Positions 1 through 9,936 of a stretch of 23,860 nucleotides of DNA are shown here, one piece after another (the first letter of the stretch is position 1; each line of letters opens with the position of its first letter). The notes below the pieces were generated by a model that saw only the letters and a program-made list of their open reading frames with translations, was not told where the DNA came from and ran no database searches. The stretch is from Spongiicolonus versatilis (lineage in GTDB: Bacteria; Pseudomonadota; Gammaproteobacteria; Arenicellales; Spongiicolonaceae), in the NCBI GenBank assembly GCA_028286165.1, contig JAPYMU010000010.1, positions 1-23,860 on the forward strand, read 5' to 3'. The position numbers were made by a program, and so were the translations under genes.

Positions 1-223
1 ATGCCGATGACGGTGACGACAACAACGCGCTTGCCACATGCGACTTTACCAGATTAAAAAACCCCGGCGTTTCCCTACTCACGATTCCCAAACACCAAGC
101 ATCCGGTGTGTTGCGGCAGCACGCGCAAAAATTCGAGATTTGATACACTGCGCCGCTGTTACATCGGCGTTATCCAACCCGTTGTTGGTTTCGATAAACG
201 CCTCCCCGACCGGAATACGCGAC
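1..223. other. Leading non-coding stretch upstream of fucU
   Basis: I see no convincing gene here. An in-frame ATG at 38 would extend the mutarotase by 62 residues, but that extension does not resemble the family and the normal FucU start lies at 224. An AT-richer patch near 131-149 contains TACACT (144-149), a possible -10 element, without a good -35 at normal spacing. The promoter of the fucU-rbsK-mtnA operon is probably in this stretch, but I cannot place it firmly. Confidence 0.4.
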
Positions 224-658
224 ATGCTGAAAGACATCGACCCGTTGCTGGTGCCGGAACTGCTGCACCAACTGGCGCGCATGGGACACGGTGATGACCT
301 GGCCGTGGTTGACGCCAACTTCCCCGCGGAGTCGGTGGCCGCCGCCGGCGCATTTGGCCGCGTGGTGCAACTGACCGGAGTCGGCGTCGAGGAGGCGGTG
401 CGCGCGATTCTGACGCGTTTTCCGCTGGACGACTTTGTCGCGCATCCGGTCATGCGCATGGAAGTGGTCGATGCGCCGGATGAAATTCCGCCGTCGCAGG
501 AAGCGGTCATCGCCATGGTCGGCGCCGCGCGAGTCGGCGCGCTGGAGCGCTTTGCGTTTTATGAGGCGGCGAAGCGCGCCTGCGCGGTGGTGCGTGTCGC
601 GTCCGAAGGGCGGCCGTACGCATGTTTTCTGCTGAAGAAAGGCGTGGTGTTCTTTTGA
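224..658 (+). CDS. fucU: FucU/RbsD-family sugar mutarotase
   Basis: A 144-residue protein of the cytoplasmic RbsD/FucU family, which interconverts sugar anomers (fucose in FucU, ribose pyranose/furanose in RbsD). It reads like FucU throughout: MLKDIDPLL at the N-terminus, MGHGD with His22, Asp30, FAFYEAA near 110-116 and LLKKG near the C-terminus. E. coli FucU is about 140 residues, which supports the ATG at 224 over the in-frame ATG at 38. The Shine-Dalgarno is weak. Tyr132 of the C-terminal active-site strand is kept, but the Asn usually two residues later (Tyr-x-Asn) is Cys134 here. The gene overlaps the next frame and opens a coupled operon with a ribokinase and mtnA. The sugar may therefore be a deoxy- or methylthio-pentose rather than fucose; that is inference. 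Confidence 0.88.
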   Translation: MLKDIDPLLVPELLHQLARMGHGDDLAVVDANFPAESVAAAGAFGRVVQLTGVGVEEAVRAILTRFPLDDFVAHPVMRMEVVDAPDEIPPSQEAVIAMVGAARVGALERFAFYEAAKRACAVVRVASEGRPYACFLLKKGVVFF

Positions 659-1637
659 CTTCGAAGCAACCAAAAACGCGCGCGCGGGTTGTCGTCGCCG
701 GCAGCGCCAACATGGACTGCGTGGTGAGCGCATCGCGGCATCCGCGCGTCGGCGAGACCGTGGCCGGCGATGCGCTGCGCTTTCTGCCCGGTGGCAAGGG
801 CGCGAACCAAGCGGTGGCGGCGGCGCGCATGGGCGCCGATACGGTGTTCATCGGGCGCGTCGGGGAGGATGATTTCGGCGCGCAACTGCAATCGACGCTG
901 GCGCGCGAGGGCATCGACACCTCCAACCTCGAAGCGGTCGCCGGCGCGAATACCGGCATGGCCGTGGTCACGGTCGCGGACGGCGACAACACCATCGTGG
1001 TGGCGCCCGGCGCCAACTATCGAATGCCGCCGGAGGCCGCCGGCGGATTCGGTTTTCGCCGCGGCGACTGGCTGCTGGCGCAACTGGAAATCCCCGCGCG
1101 CGTCACGCTGGAGTTTTTCCGCGAAGCCAAACGCGCGGGCGCGCATCGCGTGCTGAATCCGTCACCCGCCGAGCGCATCGAAACGGAACTCCTGCGGGAA
1201 GCCGACTTAATCATTCTCAACCCGCGCGAACTGGAATTACTGTGCGGCGTTGAGACGGTCTCACTGAACGACCTGAAAACCATCGAGGCGCACGCCCGCC
1301 GCCTGATTTCGCCACGGCAGGCGATTATCGTGACCTTAGGCGAACGCGGCGCCTTCGGCATCGACTGGAATGGCGCAACTTTTGCCGAGCCCGGCACGGC
1401 CGCGAAGGTGGTCGACAGCACCGGCGCCGGCGACTGCTTTACCGGCGCGTTGGCCGCGGCATTGTGCGAACCGGACGACTTGCGCCGGGCGGTGCGCCGC
1501 GCCAACCGCGCCGCGGCCGCCAGCACCGAGCGATGCGGGGCGATTCCGTCCCTGCCGCGCGCGTCGGAGTTGGCGGCATGGTCAACGGGCCGGTGCCAAG
1601 TTCAAACATCCGACACCGACACCTTGAGGGCAACGCC

Positions 1638-1641
<4 letters not shown>
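655..1641 (+). CDS. rbsK: PfkB-family ribokinase-like sugar kinase
   Basis: A cytoplasmic ATP-dependent sugar kinase of the ribokinase/PfkB family, predicted to phosphorylate ribose or a related pentose. Numbered from the TTG at 655 (328 residues), the substrate-binding GSANMD is at 16-21, the GGKGANQ motif at 46-52 and the ATP/catalytic DSTGAGD at 254-260, with Asp260 as catalytic base. All are intact. The TTG overlaps the fucU stop and has AAAGG at 638-642 upstream. The alternative is ATG 622, preceded by GAAGGG at 605-610, which adds 11 residues inside fucU. Length is close to the roughly 310 residues usual for RbsK, plus a short extra C-terminal tail. The stop overlaps the mtnA start (ATGA). 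A related PfkB kinase specificity, such as adenosine or fructose, cannot be excluded, but the N-terminal motifs favour ribokinase. Confidence 0.88.
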
Positions 1642-2750
<1,109 letters not shown>

Positions 2751-2761
2751 AAGAACGCCGC

Positions 2762-4054
2762 TCAATCCGCCGCGTCATCGCGCGCCAGGCGCGCCGCGTC
2801 CGTCACAGATTCGATGCGGCGGTAGGAATCCGTGTTGACCATCAAGTTGCGCGCCAGCAACAGCGCCCGCCGCTCGCAGGCGGCGCGGGTGGCCGGGTCG
2901 GCAATCCATTCCAAGTCGATGTTGTGGGCGATGCCGAGGATGCGTCGAATCATTTTCGCCGCACAAAAGCCCAATGCGTCCTGCAGCAGGCGGTTCATGT
3001 AGCGTTCCCGCTCCATGCGCAGGCGGCGGCGACCGGATGCGTCTTCGAACAACACGCGCGGATAGGCATCGCCATCGCCGCACTCTTCCCACAAGCGCAT
3101 GAACTTGCGCCGAAATTCATTCCACACCCCGGCCACCGCATCGAGCACCCATGCGCGGCAGGCATCGCGCTCGCCGGGCGTTTTCTCGTGGCCGTCCTGC
3201 GAGAAATAATTGAGCAGCAGATTGGCAAGCACCGCGCCGATGTCAAACCCCATCGGGCCGGCGAACGCAAACTCCGGGTCGATAACCCGCGTGTCGTCTT
3301 CGGTGACCATCATCGAGCCGGTGTGCAAGTCGCCGTGGATGAGCGCCTCGGTGGACGACATGAATTTCAGTTTCAGGCGCGAGATGGCGATTTTCAAATC
3401 GTCGTCTTCGCGGAACGCGCGCGCGATGTCGTCCAGTTGCGGCGAAGTCCACCGGTTGTCCGGGGCGATTCGGTACGGGTCGGTGAAAATCAAATCCTCG
3501 GTGATTTTGCACAGGTCGGTGTTGCCGCAAAAGTCGGCGACGAGTCGCTTTTTGTCGACGGCGCGCATGCACAAATCGGAAGTGTGAAACAGCGTGGCGG
3601 CCATAAAGTCGGTGATGTGGCCGACAAACTTCGGATAACGTTCGCCCGCAATCATGCCGCGGCGCATGATGATATGCGGATGCAGATACTCCATCACAAT
3701 CATCGCCAGCGTTTCATCGAAATGATAAACCCGCGGCACCCGGCCCGGCGCCAGTTCGTGATGGCGGCGTAGCGCCATGGCCTCATAGTGCGCGCGCGAC
3801 AGCGACAGCGGCCAACTCTCGCCGACCAGGCGCAAGTAAGGCAGCGCCTGCTTGACCACCACGCCGCCGTGCGCGCCGGCGACGACAAACACCATGTTGA
3901 GGTTGCCGTCGCCGACTTCGCTGACCCGCCACCGGCCGGCCCCGGCGGCGTCGGCGCCGAGAATGGCGCGCACCGCATCGAGGCCGGACAGCGCCTCGCG
4001 CACGCCAACTTCGGTCAGCGGCGCATAGCCGTCGGGAATGTGTTGCTCGGTCAT
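2762..4054 (-). CDS. mtnK: 5-methylthioribose kinase
   Basis: ATP-dependent kinase of the APH/choline-kinase fold that makes 5-methylthioribose 1-phosphate, the substrate of MtnA. It has 430 residues from the ATG at 4054. Visible motifs: nucleotide-binding VGDGNLN (47-53), Lys68 in VVVKQA, VGESWPL, the catalytic loop HGDLHTGS (240-247, Asp242) and the metal-binding DPEF (259-262) followed by GPMGFDIG. This set is diagnostic for MtnK. Start codons at 4078 (ATG) and 4087 (TTG) are possible; I chose 4054 because the distance to the GDGNLN motif fits the family, although no start has a good Shine-Dalgarno. It is the last gene of the system A operon, 79 bases after the binding-protein gene. This suggests that the importer brings in the kinase's substrate, methylthioribose or 5-deoxyribose. 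Confidence 0.95.
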   Translation of the reverse strand: MTEQHIPDGYAPLTEVGVREALSGLDAVRAILGADAAGAGRWRVSEVGDGNLNMVFVVAGAHGGVVVKQALPYLRLVGESWPLSLSRAHYEAMALRRHHELAPGRVPRVYHFDETLAMIVMEYLHPHIIMRRGMIAGERYPKFVGHITDFMAATLFHTSDLCMRAVDKKRLVADFCGNTDLCKITEDLIFTDPYRIAPDNRWTSPQLDDIARAFREDDDLKIAISRLKLKFMSSTEALIHGDLHTGSMMVTEDDTRVIDPEFAFAGPMGFDIGAVLANLLLNYFSQDGHEKTPGERDACRAWVLDAVAGVWNEFRRKFMRLWEECGDGDAYPRVLFEDASGRRRLRMERERYMNRLLQDALGFCAAKMIRRILGIAHNIDLEWIADPATRAACERRALLLARNLMVNTDSYRRIESVTDAARLARDDAAD

Positions 4055-4133
4055 GGCAAGCGGCGCGGCTGCCGTCATGCGCGCCAAACAAGCGCCGATG
4101 GCAACCGCGGGCGGTGGGCGGCCGGCAAACCGG

Positions 4134-5669
4134 CTATATCTTGTATCCCAGCGAACGCGCGCCGCTGACGAAGTTCTGGTATTGCCGTTTCTGACTGTCG
4201 ATGCCCAACTTCTGCACCAGCCGGACCCATTCCTCGGCCGCTTCGTCGAGCGCCTGCTGGCTGCTCAACTCGCCGGAAATGGCGCGCGAGATGTTGCGGC
4301 CCAACGCATCCGCGTAGTCCGGGGCGCCGTCCCAGAAAAACTGCGGATAGCCGACCTCGATGTTGGCGAGGCCCGCGTCCAGATGGTTTTTCGCGGTGCT
4401 GAAGTTTTTGAAGATGCCGCTGTTGGTCGGCCACAACTCGTTGTCGGTGCCGCGCTGCGGATTGGGCTGCAGATACAACCGCGCGGCCGCATCGCCGTAA
4501 TGCGACTGGCCGAACGGGTCGGAGCCGCAATACTCGTCGGCGACGATTTCGTTGGAGTAGTCGGGATGCGACATGCGGTAGATGAAATAAAACGCCGCGT
4601 CCTTGACATCCTGCGGCAGGTTTTTCGGAATCGACGCGGTGCGGCACCACAGCGAAATCGCGCGGTTGGTCACGCTGCCGTCGTCGTTGACCCAGCCCGG
4701 CACGATGGCGGCGCGCTGGTCTTCGGCTTTTTCCACGCCTTGCTGCTGCACCGTGAACTCGGCCAGGTCAATCCACCACACCGACATCACATCGGAGCCG
4801 GACTGCCAGCGCTGGATGGTGGTGCCGATGTCCATGGCCTCGGCGCCCGGCGGGCCGAAGCGGATGATTTCGCGGTACATGTCCAGCGCCGCGGCCGCGT
4901 TGCCCTGGTTGATGACCGGGTTCATGTTGGTGTCGAAGTAATTGACTCCGGCCGAAGCGGCGATGTCCATCCAGAAACCCCAGCCGAAGTTCGGCGGGTT
5001 GACCACCATGGACGCGCCGTAAATGCCGTCCTTCGACAATTCCTCGGTGAAGAACTGCGCGGTCTGCACGAACTCGGGCCAGGTTTTCGGCGCCTCCAAC
5101 TCGCGCTGGAAGCGGCGCGAGAATTTGTCGCGCAAGTCGGCGCGCTCGAAAAAACTCTTGCGGTAATGCAGGATGTGAATGTCGCCGTCCAACATCACGC
5201 CGTAGGTGTTGCCGCTCCACTTGGTGTAGAACTCGCGGTATGCTGGCATCACCCAGTCGAGATATTCGTCGGTGCCGGCGTAGCGGGCGAAGTAGTCGTC
5301 TAGCGGCTCCAGTTGGCCGGTCTCGGCCAGCGCGCCGAAATACAGACTGGGATACTGCACCCAGTCGAAGCGCGGCTTGCGCGACAGCAACTGCGGCAGA
5401 ATTTTGGACAGCGCCTCGCCGCCGTCGTAGTTCTCGCGCGACTTGATGCCGACCCCGGCCTCCTGTTTCAGCAACGGCGACAGCCACAACGGCGCGTGAT
5501 TCCAGTTGGTGTCCTGAAAATAGGTCAGGTCGATATCGAAGAGTTTTTTGCCCGGCGGCACCGCCTGTTCATGATGGCCGCCGAACGCCTGCGGCATGAT
5601 TGATGAACCAGCCGCGAGCGCGGCGCTTTGCAGAAACTTTCTGCGCGTGAACCGATTGAAAATCGCCAT
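4134..5669 (-). CDS. Tat-exported ABC substrate-binding protein (system A)
   Basis: A periplasmic sugar-binding protein of the large CUT1-type family (family 1 extracellular solute-binding), 511 residues. The N-terminus has a clear twin-arginine signal, TRRKFLQ (residues 8-14), followed by an Ala-rich hydrophobic stretch, so it should be exported folded. The start at 5669 is well supported: GGAGGA (5677-5682, minus strand) lies 7 bases upstream. It sits after the ATPase genes and before mtnK in a minus-strand operon. The ligand cannot be read from sequence. The mtnK neighbour suggests a 5-substituted pentose, while the paired-ATPase layout recalls glycerol/polyol importers of the GlpSTPQV type. 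It is only distantly similar in appearance to the other two binding proteins in this window. Confidence 0.88.
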   Translation of the reverse strand: MAIFNRFTRRKFLQSAALAAGSSIMPQAFGGHHEQAVPPGKKLFDIDLTYFQDTNWNHAPLWLSPLLKQEAGVGIKSRENYDGGEALSKILPQLLSRKPRFDWVQYPSLYFGALAETGQLEPLDDYFARYAGTDEYLDWVMPAYREFYTKWSGNTYGVMLDGDIHILHYRKSFFERADLRDKFSRRFQRELEAPKTWPEFVQTAQFFTEELSKDGIYGASMVVNPPNFGWGFWMDIAASAGVNYFDTNMNPVINQGNAAAALDMYREIIRFGPPGAEAMDIGTTIQRWQSGSDVMSVWWIDLAEFTVQQQGVEKAEDQRAAIVPGWVNDDGSVTNRAISLWCRTASIPKNLPQDVKDAAFYFIYRMSHPDYSNEIVADEYCGSDPFGQSHYGDAAARLYLQPNPQRGTDNELWPTNSGIFKNFSTAKNHLDAGLANIEVGYPQFFWDGAPDYADALGRNISRAISGELSSQQALDEAAEEWVRLVQKLGIDSQKRQYQNFVSGARSLGYKI

Positions 5670-5696
5670 GGTACTGTCCTCCGAGAAGGTTTGATA

Positions 5697-6830
5697 TCAA
5701 GAGTCGGCGGAGGCGATTCGCTCCCCCGACTCCGCGTTGAAAAGTAGCACATCGGCGGCCGCGTAATGCAAACGCACGGCGTCGCCGGCGCGCGCGCCAA
5801 AACCGGCCGGCGCCAGCGCGCGCCAATCCGTTTCCGCGCAGCGCACGGTCAGCGCCATGGTCTCGCCGAGATATTCAGCGAGTTCGACGACGCCGCTGAG
5901 CGCTTGTTGCGTGGATGTCGTCTCCGCCGACGCCGCCGCTGCCGCCGTCATTGGGCGCAGGTTCTGCGGGCGAATGCCGACCAGGCAGGCATCGATGTTG
6001 GCCGCCGCCAATGCGCGCGCCGCAGCCGCGTCGGGGAAAATCTCGAGGCCGCCTTGCGCCGTCAGCGTCACGGGACCGTCGCCGCCGCGCACCGTGGCCG
6101 GCAGGAGATTGATGGGCGGCTCGCCGATGAAGTCGGCGACAAAGGTGTCGGCCGGGCGGTGGTAGAGGTCGTTGCGCGTGCCGACCTGACACAGGCGCGA
6201 GTCGTGCATGACCGCGATGCGGTCGGCCAACGCCAGCGCCTCCATCTGGTCGTGGGTCACATAAATCATGGTGCCGCCGATGTCGCGGTGGAGTCTGCTC
6301 AACTCCGACAGCATGCGGAACTTCAACTGCGAATCGACATGACTCATCACTTCGTCCAGCGCGAACACCGCGGGGTCGCGAATGAGCGCGCGGCCGAGGC
6401 TGACGCGCTGCTGCTGGCCGCCGGACAACGCGCCCGGGCGCGCGTCCAGCACATCCGCGATGCCCAGGATGGCGGCGATGTGGCGCGCCTTGCGGTTGCG
6501 CTCGGCGGCGTCGACGCGCTTGATTTCCAGCGGGAAAGTGAGGTTTTCCAGCACGCTCATGTTGGGATACAGCGCATATGACTCGAACGCCATGGCCACA
6601 TTGCGCTGCTGCGGCGTCATGGCGTTGACGCGCGCGTGGTCGAACAAAATATCGCCGCTGGTGGGGGTCTCGAGGCCGACGATGATGCGCAAGGTGGAGG
6701 TCTTGCCGCAGCCGGACGGGCCGAGCAGCGCCATGAACTCGCCGTCCTCGATTTGCAGGTCGAGGTCGCTGACGGCGTGTACCGTGCCGCCGTACACTTT
6801 GTTCAATTGTTGCAGGGTGACGCGCGCCAT
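5697..6830 (-). CDS. ABC importer ATPase, MalK/UgpC type (system A, second)
   Basis: A 377-residue cytoplasmic ATPase with an N-terminal nucleotide-binding domain and a C-terminal TOBE-type regulatory domain, as in MalK/UgpC. Walker A GPSGCGKT is at 37-44, signature LSGGQ at 135-139, Walker B with Glu160, and H-loop His193 in VTHDQ. Two features are unusual: the Q-loop residue is Glu83 (AFESYALYP) rather than Gln, and the stretch after Walker B reads LDEVMSHVD instead of the usual LDEPLSNLD. The active residues for hydrolysis are kept. The start codon overlaps the stop of the neighbouring ATPase by one base (TGATG), so the two are likely translated together and assemble as a heterodimer. Confidence 0.92.
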   Translation of the reverse strand: MARVTLQQLNKVYGGTVHAVSDLDLQIEDGEFMALLGPSGCGKTSTLRIIVGLETPTSGDILFDHARVNAMTPQQRNVAMAFESYALYPNMSVLENLTFPLEIKRVDAAERNRKARHIAAILGIADVLDARPGALSGGQQQRVSLGRALIRDPAVFALDEVMSHVDSQLKFRMLSELSRLHRDIGGTMIYVTHDQMEALALADRIAVMHDSRLCQVGTRNDLYHRPADTFVADFIGEPPINLLPATVRGGDGPVTLTAQGGLEIFPDAAAARALAAANIDACLVGIRPQNLRPMTAAAAASAETTSTQQALSGVVELAEYLGETMALTVRCAETDWRALAPAGFGARAGDAVRLHYAAADVLLFNAESGERIASADS

Positions 6831-7951
6831 CAGTTGTCTCCGGATTCTCCGCGCGCGAGGTTGCGCCCGCCGTCGCGCGCAAAGTACAGAAAATGCGCGG
6901 TGTCAAACGCCAACCGCACCGGCATGCCTTCGCGGAAGTCGAGGTCGGGGCTGGTGAGGACGCGGAAGGTCGCGCCGCCGACGGTGACGGTGAGCGCGCC
7001 GGTCGCGCCGAACGCCTGAAAACTCTCCGCCACGCCCGGCACGCCGCCCGCGTCCGGCCCGGCTAACGCGATGTGCTGCGGGCGCACCGCCAACGACACT
7101 TCCCGCTCGGCCGATGTCGAAGCGGTGGTTAGTTGCCGGGCGCGCTGTTCCGCCACCGGAAAACTCAGGTCGCCGGCGCCGGCCACGCGCGCCTGCAGTT
7201 GTCCGCCTTGAGCGACCAGTTCGGCGTCGTGGACATTGATTTCGAGTTGCCCCAAATGCCGCGCCACTTCCACCGACACCGGATTCTCATAGATATCGCG
7301 CGCCGAGCCGACTTGCAAAAAACCGCCGCCCCCGATGACCGCGATGCGGTCGCCAAGCGACAACGCCTCGGTGTAGTCGTGGGTCACATACAAAGTCGCG
7401 GTTTTGCGCAGCGCCTCCAGCGTGTGAAACTGCCGCCGCAGGTCGTGGCGGATGCGCGCGTCCAGGTGACTGAGCGGCTCATCCAGCAGGAAAACTTCCG
7501 GGTCCGCGGCCAATGTGCGCCCGAGCGCGGCGCGCTGTTTCTGCCCGCCGGACACTTCGTCCGGCTTGCGCTCCAGCAACCGCTCAATCTGCAGCAACTC
7601 GGCAATCGCGGTCACGCGCCGGCGCACCGATGGGTCGCGTTCGCCGCGCGCGCGCAGCGGACTGGCGATGTTCTCAAACACCGACAAATGCGGATACAGC
7701 GCGTACGATTCGAAAGTCATGGCCGCGCGCCGGTGATATGGCGGGATGCGGGTGACCTCGCGCGCGCCGATGAAAATTCGCCCGGCGTCCGCGCTCTCCA
7801 GCCCGGCAATCAACCGCAGCAGCGTGGTCTTGCCCGCGCCGCTGGGCCCGACCACGACGAAGAACTCGCCCTCCTCGACGCTCAAGTCGAGTTGGTCCAG
7901 CAGCGGAAAATCCCAGCCCTTGCACAAGCCGCGCGTTTCCAGTTTGGCCAT
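6830..7951 (-). CDS. ABC importer ATPase, MalK/UgpC type (system A, first)
   Basis: A 373-residue partner of the adjacent ATPase, also with a nucleotide-binding domain plus C-terminal TOBE-like region. Walker A GPSGAGKT is at 35-42, signature VSGGQ at 133-137, Walker B LLDEPLSHLD with catalytic Glu158, and His191 in VTHDY. The Q-loop position is Glu81 (TFESYALYP) instead of Gln. An AGGGGTGA ribosome site precedes ATG 7951. Two different ATPases per importer is the arrangement known from the rhizobial glycerol system GlpS/GlpT. Most CUT1 importers have a single ATPase that homodimerises. Confidence 0.92.
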   Translation of the reverse strand: MAKLETRGLCKGWDFPLLDQLDLSVEEGEFFVVVGPSGAGKTTLLRLIAGLESADAGRIFIGAREVTRIPPYHRRAAMTFESYALYPHLSVFENIASPLRARGERDPSVRRRVTAIAELLQIERLLERKPDEVSGGQKQRAALGRTLAADPEVFLLDEPLSHLDARIRHDLRRQFHTLEALRKTATLYVTHDYTEALSLGDRIAVIGGGGFLQVGSARDIYENPVSVEVARHLGQLEINVHDAELVAQGGQLQARVAGAGDLSFPVAEQRARQLTTASTSAEREVSLAVRPQHIALAGPDAGGVPGVAESFQAFGATGALTVTVGGATFRVLTSPDLDFREGMPVRLAFDTAHFLYFARDGGRNLARGESGDN

Positions 7952-7960
7952 CGTTCACCC

Positions 7961-8824
7961 CTACCCTTTAACCACGCCCAACGACAGCCCACGCACCATG
8001 TAGCGGCGCAGCGCGATGAACATCACCACCGGCGGCAGCATGGCGATGAGGCTGAACGCCATCTGCAGGTTCCACAAGGTCTGGCTGCCGTGCGAGAAGG
8101 TCGGGATGACGATGGTGAAGGTGCGCACTTCGGTGCCGACAAACAGGTTGGCGAACAGGTATTCATTCCACGCGAAAATCCAGCACAGCATGGCCACCGA
8201 AATCATGCCCGGCAGCACCAGCGGCAGGGTGACCTTGATGAACGCCCGGGCCGGCGTGTAGCCGTCCAAATACGCCGCTTCCTCCAGTTCGCGCGGCGCG
8301 TCGCGGAAGAACACCATCATCAGCCAGGTGGCCAGCGGCATGTTAAAAATCAGGTACAGAATAATCAGCGACAAGCGGCTGTCGGTGCCCCACGGCAGCG
8401 AGTCGAACAGCAGAAACAGCGGAATCAACACCGCCACCGGCGGGAACATGCGGTTGGACAGAATCCAGAACGCCAGGTTCTCGCCGCCGGCCTGGCGCGG
8501 AAAGCGCGCGAATGCATAGCCGGCCAGGCTGCCCAAAAACAGCGACGCCAGGGTGTTGCCGGTGGCGATAAGGAAACTGTCAATCAGCGCGTTCAGGTTG
8601 CTACGCTCGAAGAAAATCGCGGCGAAGTTTTCCGGATGCCACTCGCGCGGCCAGAAAGTCGGCACCGTGAGATTGGTCTCGCCGGTCGATTTGAACGCGG
8701 TGATGAACTGCCAGTAAATGGGGAACAGGGTCAGCAGCAGCCACACGGCGAGGAACGCCAACAGCAGCGCGCGTATCAGCGGCCAGCGGCCGGCCGGCGG
8801 CGGCCGGGATGGGGCGCGCGTCAT
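7961..8824 (-). CDS. ABC sugar permease, MalG/UgpE type (system A)
   Basis: Inner-membrane permease of 287 residues with about six hydrophobic segments, starting with one near residues 20-40. The cytoplasmic EAA loop that docks on the ATPases is visible as EEAAYLDGYTPARAF, followed by the usual LPLVLPG. The C-terminal RGLSLGVVKG is typical of MalG-like subunits. The ATG overlaps the stop of the upstream permease (TGATG) and the gene ends 9 bases before the first ATPase, so it is mid-operon. Confidence 0.92.
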   Translation of the reverse strand: MTRAPSRPPPAGRWPLIRALLLAFLAVWLLLTLFPIYWQFITAFKSTGETNLTVPTFWPREWHPENFAAIFFERSNLNALIDSFLIATGNTLASLFLGSLAGYAFARFPRQAGGENLAFWILSNRMFPPVAVLIPLFLLFDSLPWGTDSRLSLIILYLIFNMPLATWLMMVFFRDAPRELEEAAYLDGYTPARAFIKVTLPLVLPGMISVAMLCWIFAWNEYLFANLFVGTEVRTFTIVIPTFSHGSQTLWNLQMAFSLIAMLPPVVMFIALRRYMVRGLSLGVVKG

Positions 8825-9813
8825 CAGGCGAACCCCTGCGCGTTGAGAACCTTTTTGATGTATTTCAGGAACAAGGTAATCAACACCGCGGAGAAAATGA
8901 AAATGATAATCGCATACGCCGCGGCCTCGCCGATTTCAAACGAGCGAATGCCGCGTTGAAACGCGATATAGGCCGGCAACTCCGAGGACTGCGCGGGGCC
9001 GCCGGAAGTCATCACGAACACCAGGTCGACGAATTTAAGCGCGTCCATGAAACGGATGATGAAAGCGATGGCGATGATTTCCTTCAGCATCGGCAAAGTG
9101 ACGCGGCGCAAGGTGGTCCAGCCGTCGGCGCCGTCCACTTGCGCCGCTTCATAGACCGCGGGCGGCAGCGACACGCGCCCGGAATAAACGATGAGCAGCG
9201 GCAGCGCAGTCCAGTTCCAGACATCGGCGATGATGACGCTCCACAGCGACACGCCGGCGTTGAACCACTCGATGTGGCTGTCGATGAGGCCGAGGTTCAG
9301 CAGCGCCTGGTTAATCGCGCCGTTGGACGGGGTGAGCAAAAAACGCCACACCACGCCGACGATGGAGGGCGGCAGCATCATCGGCAGCACCATGAGAATC
9401 AGCAGCGTGGTGCGCAGCGCGTTGGACTTCACCGTCTCGTACAAAATCAGCGCCAGCGCGGCGCCGAGCAGCACTTGCAGGCAAGCGCCGAAGGACAGAT
9501 ACACCAGCAGGTTGACCACGCTGTTCCAGAACCGCTCGGCGCCGAGTACGCCGGCGAAGTTGGCGAAACCGACATAACTCCAACTGCCCTGAAACAGGCG
9601 CACCATGTTGGTGTCCTGCAGCGCGTGGTAGAACATCCAGATGGTCGGATAAATGACGATGGCGAACAAAATCAGCACCGGCGCGCTGACCAGCGCCACC
9701 GGCACCCAGCGCGCAACGATGATGCTGCGGCCGGGTTTGCGGTTCACAAACCACTGCGGTTCGGTTTGCGTGGTCGTCTTGGCGGTCATTTCTGCGGCTG
9801 TTTTTGCGGTCAT
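8824..9813 (-). CDS. ABC sugar permease, MalF/UgpA type (system A)
   Basis: First gene of the system A operon: a 329-residue membrane protein with about six transmembrane segments. Its EAA loop reads YEAAQVDGADGWTTLRRVTLP, and the later FVMTSGGP is typical of UgpA/MalF-like subunits. The start is uncertain. ATG 9813 and ATG 9789 begin two imperfect copies of a 24-base unit coding MTAKTAAE and MTAKTTTQ, so either could be used, and neither has a good Shine-Dalgarno. A TACAAT -10-like element (9852-9857, minus strand) about 40 bases upstream could drive the operon. Confidence 0.9.
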   Translation of the reverse strand: MTAKTAAEMTAKTTTQTEPQWFVNRKPGRSIIVARWVPVALVSAPVLILFAIVIYPTIWMFYHALQDTNMVRLFQGSWSYVGFANFAGVLGAERFWNSVVNLLVYLSFGACLQVLLGAALALILYETVKSNALRTTLLILMVLPMMLPPSIVGVVWRFLLTPSNGAINQALLNLGLIDSHIEWFNAGVSLWSVIIADVWNWTALPLLIVYSGRVSLPPAVYEAAQVDGADGWTTLRRVTLPMLKEIIAIAFIIRFMDALKFVDLVFVMTSGGPAQSSELPAYIAFQRGIRSFEIGEAAAYAIIIFIFSAVLITLFLKYIKKVLNAQGFA

Positions 9814-9936
9814 TTGGCGGTCGGCATGCGAATTTGCTGGATTTGCGCAAAATTGTATGCTATAGGGCTGTTATTTTGTAGCATGCATGAACTAAATTTC
9901 AAACTGTTTTTCAACCCGCAATTCCATCGACCCGAA
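9814..9936. promoter_or_regulatory. Divergent control region with candidate operators
   Basis: This AT-richer stretch separates the minus-strand system A operon from the plus-strand SorC regulator. It holds an inverted repeat, ATGCTA (9857-9862) and TAGCAT (9879-9884), separated by 16 bases, and a perfect 10-base palindrome TTTGCGCAAA (9842-9851). A minus-strand -10-like TACAAT overlaps both (9852-9857). On the plus strand TTGCTG (9834-9839) and TATGCT (9856-9861) are 16 bases apart. An operator overlapping both promoters is a common layout for SorC regulators. Which repeat is the true site is inference. Confidence 0.5.

Noticed and set aside
4038..5303. 421-codon plus-strand frame opposite the system A binding protein
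   Set aside because: Antisense to a well-supported gene with a Tat signal and good ribosome site; its composition is not protein-like in any recognised way.
7133..8959. Open frame of about 600 codons on the plus strand opposite system A genes
   Set aside because: It is rich in Arg, Gln and His with no domain, and it mirrors canonical ATPase and permease genes on the minus strand. Such frames arise from GC-rich codon use.
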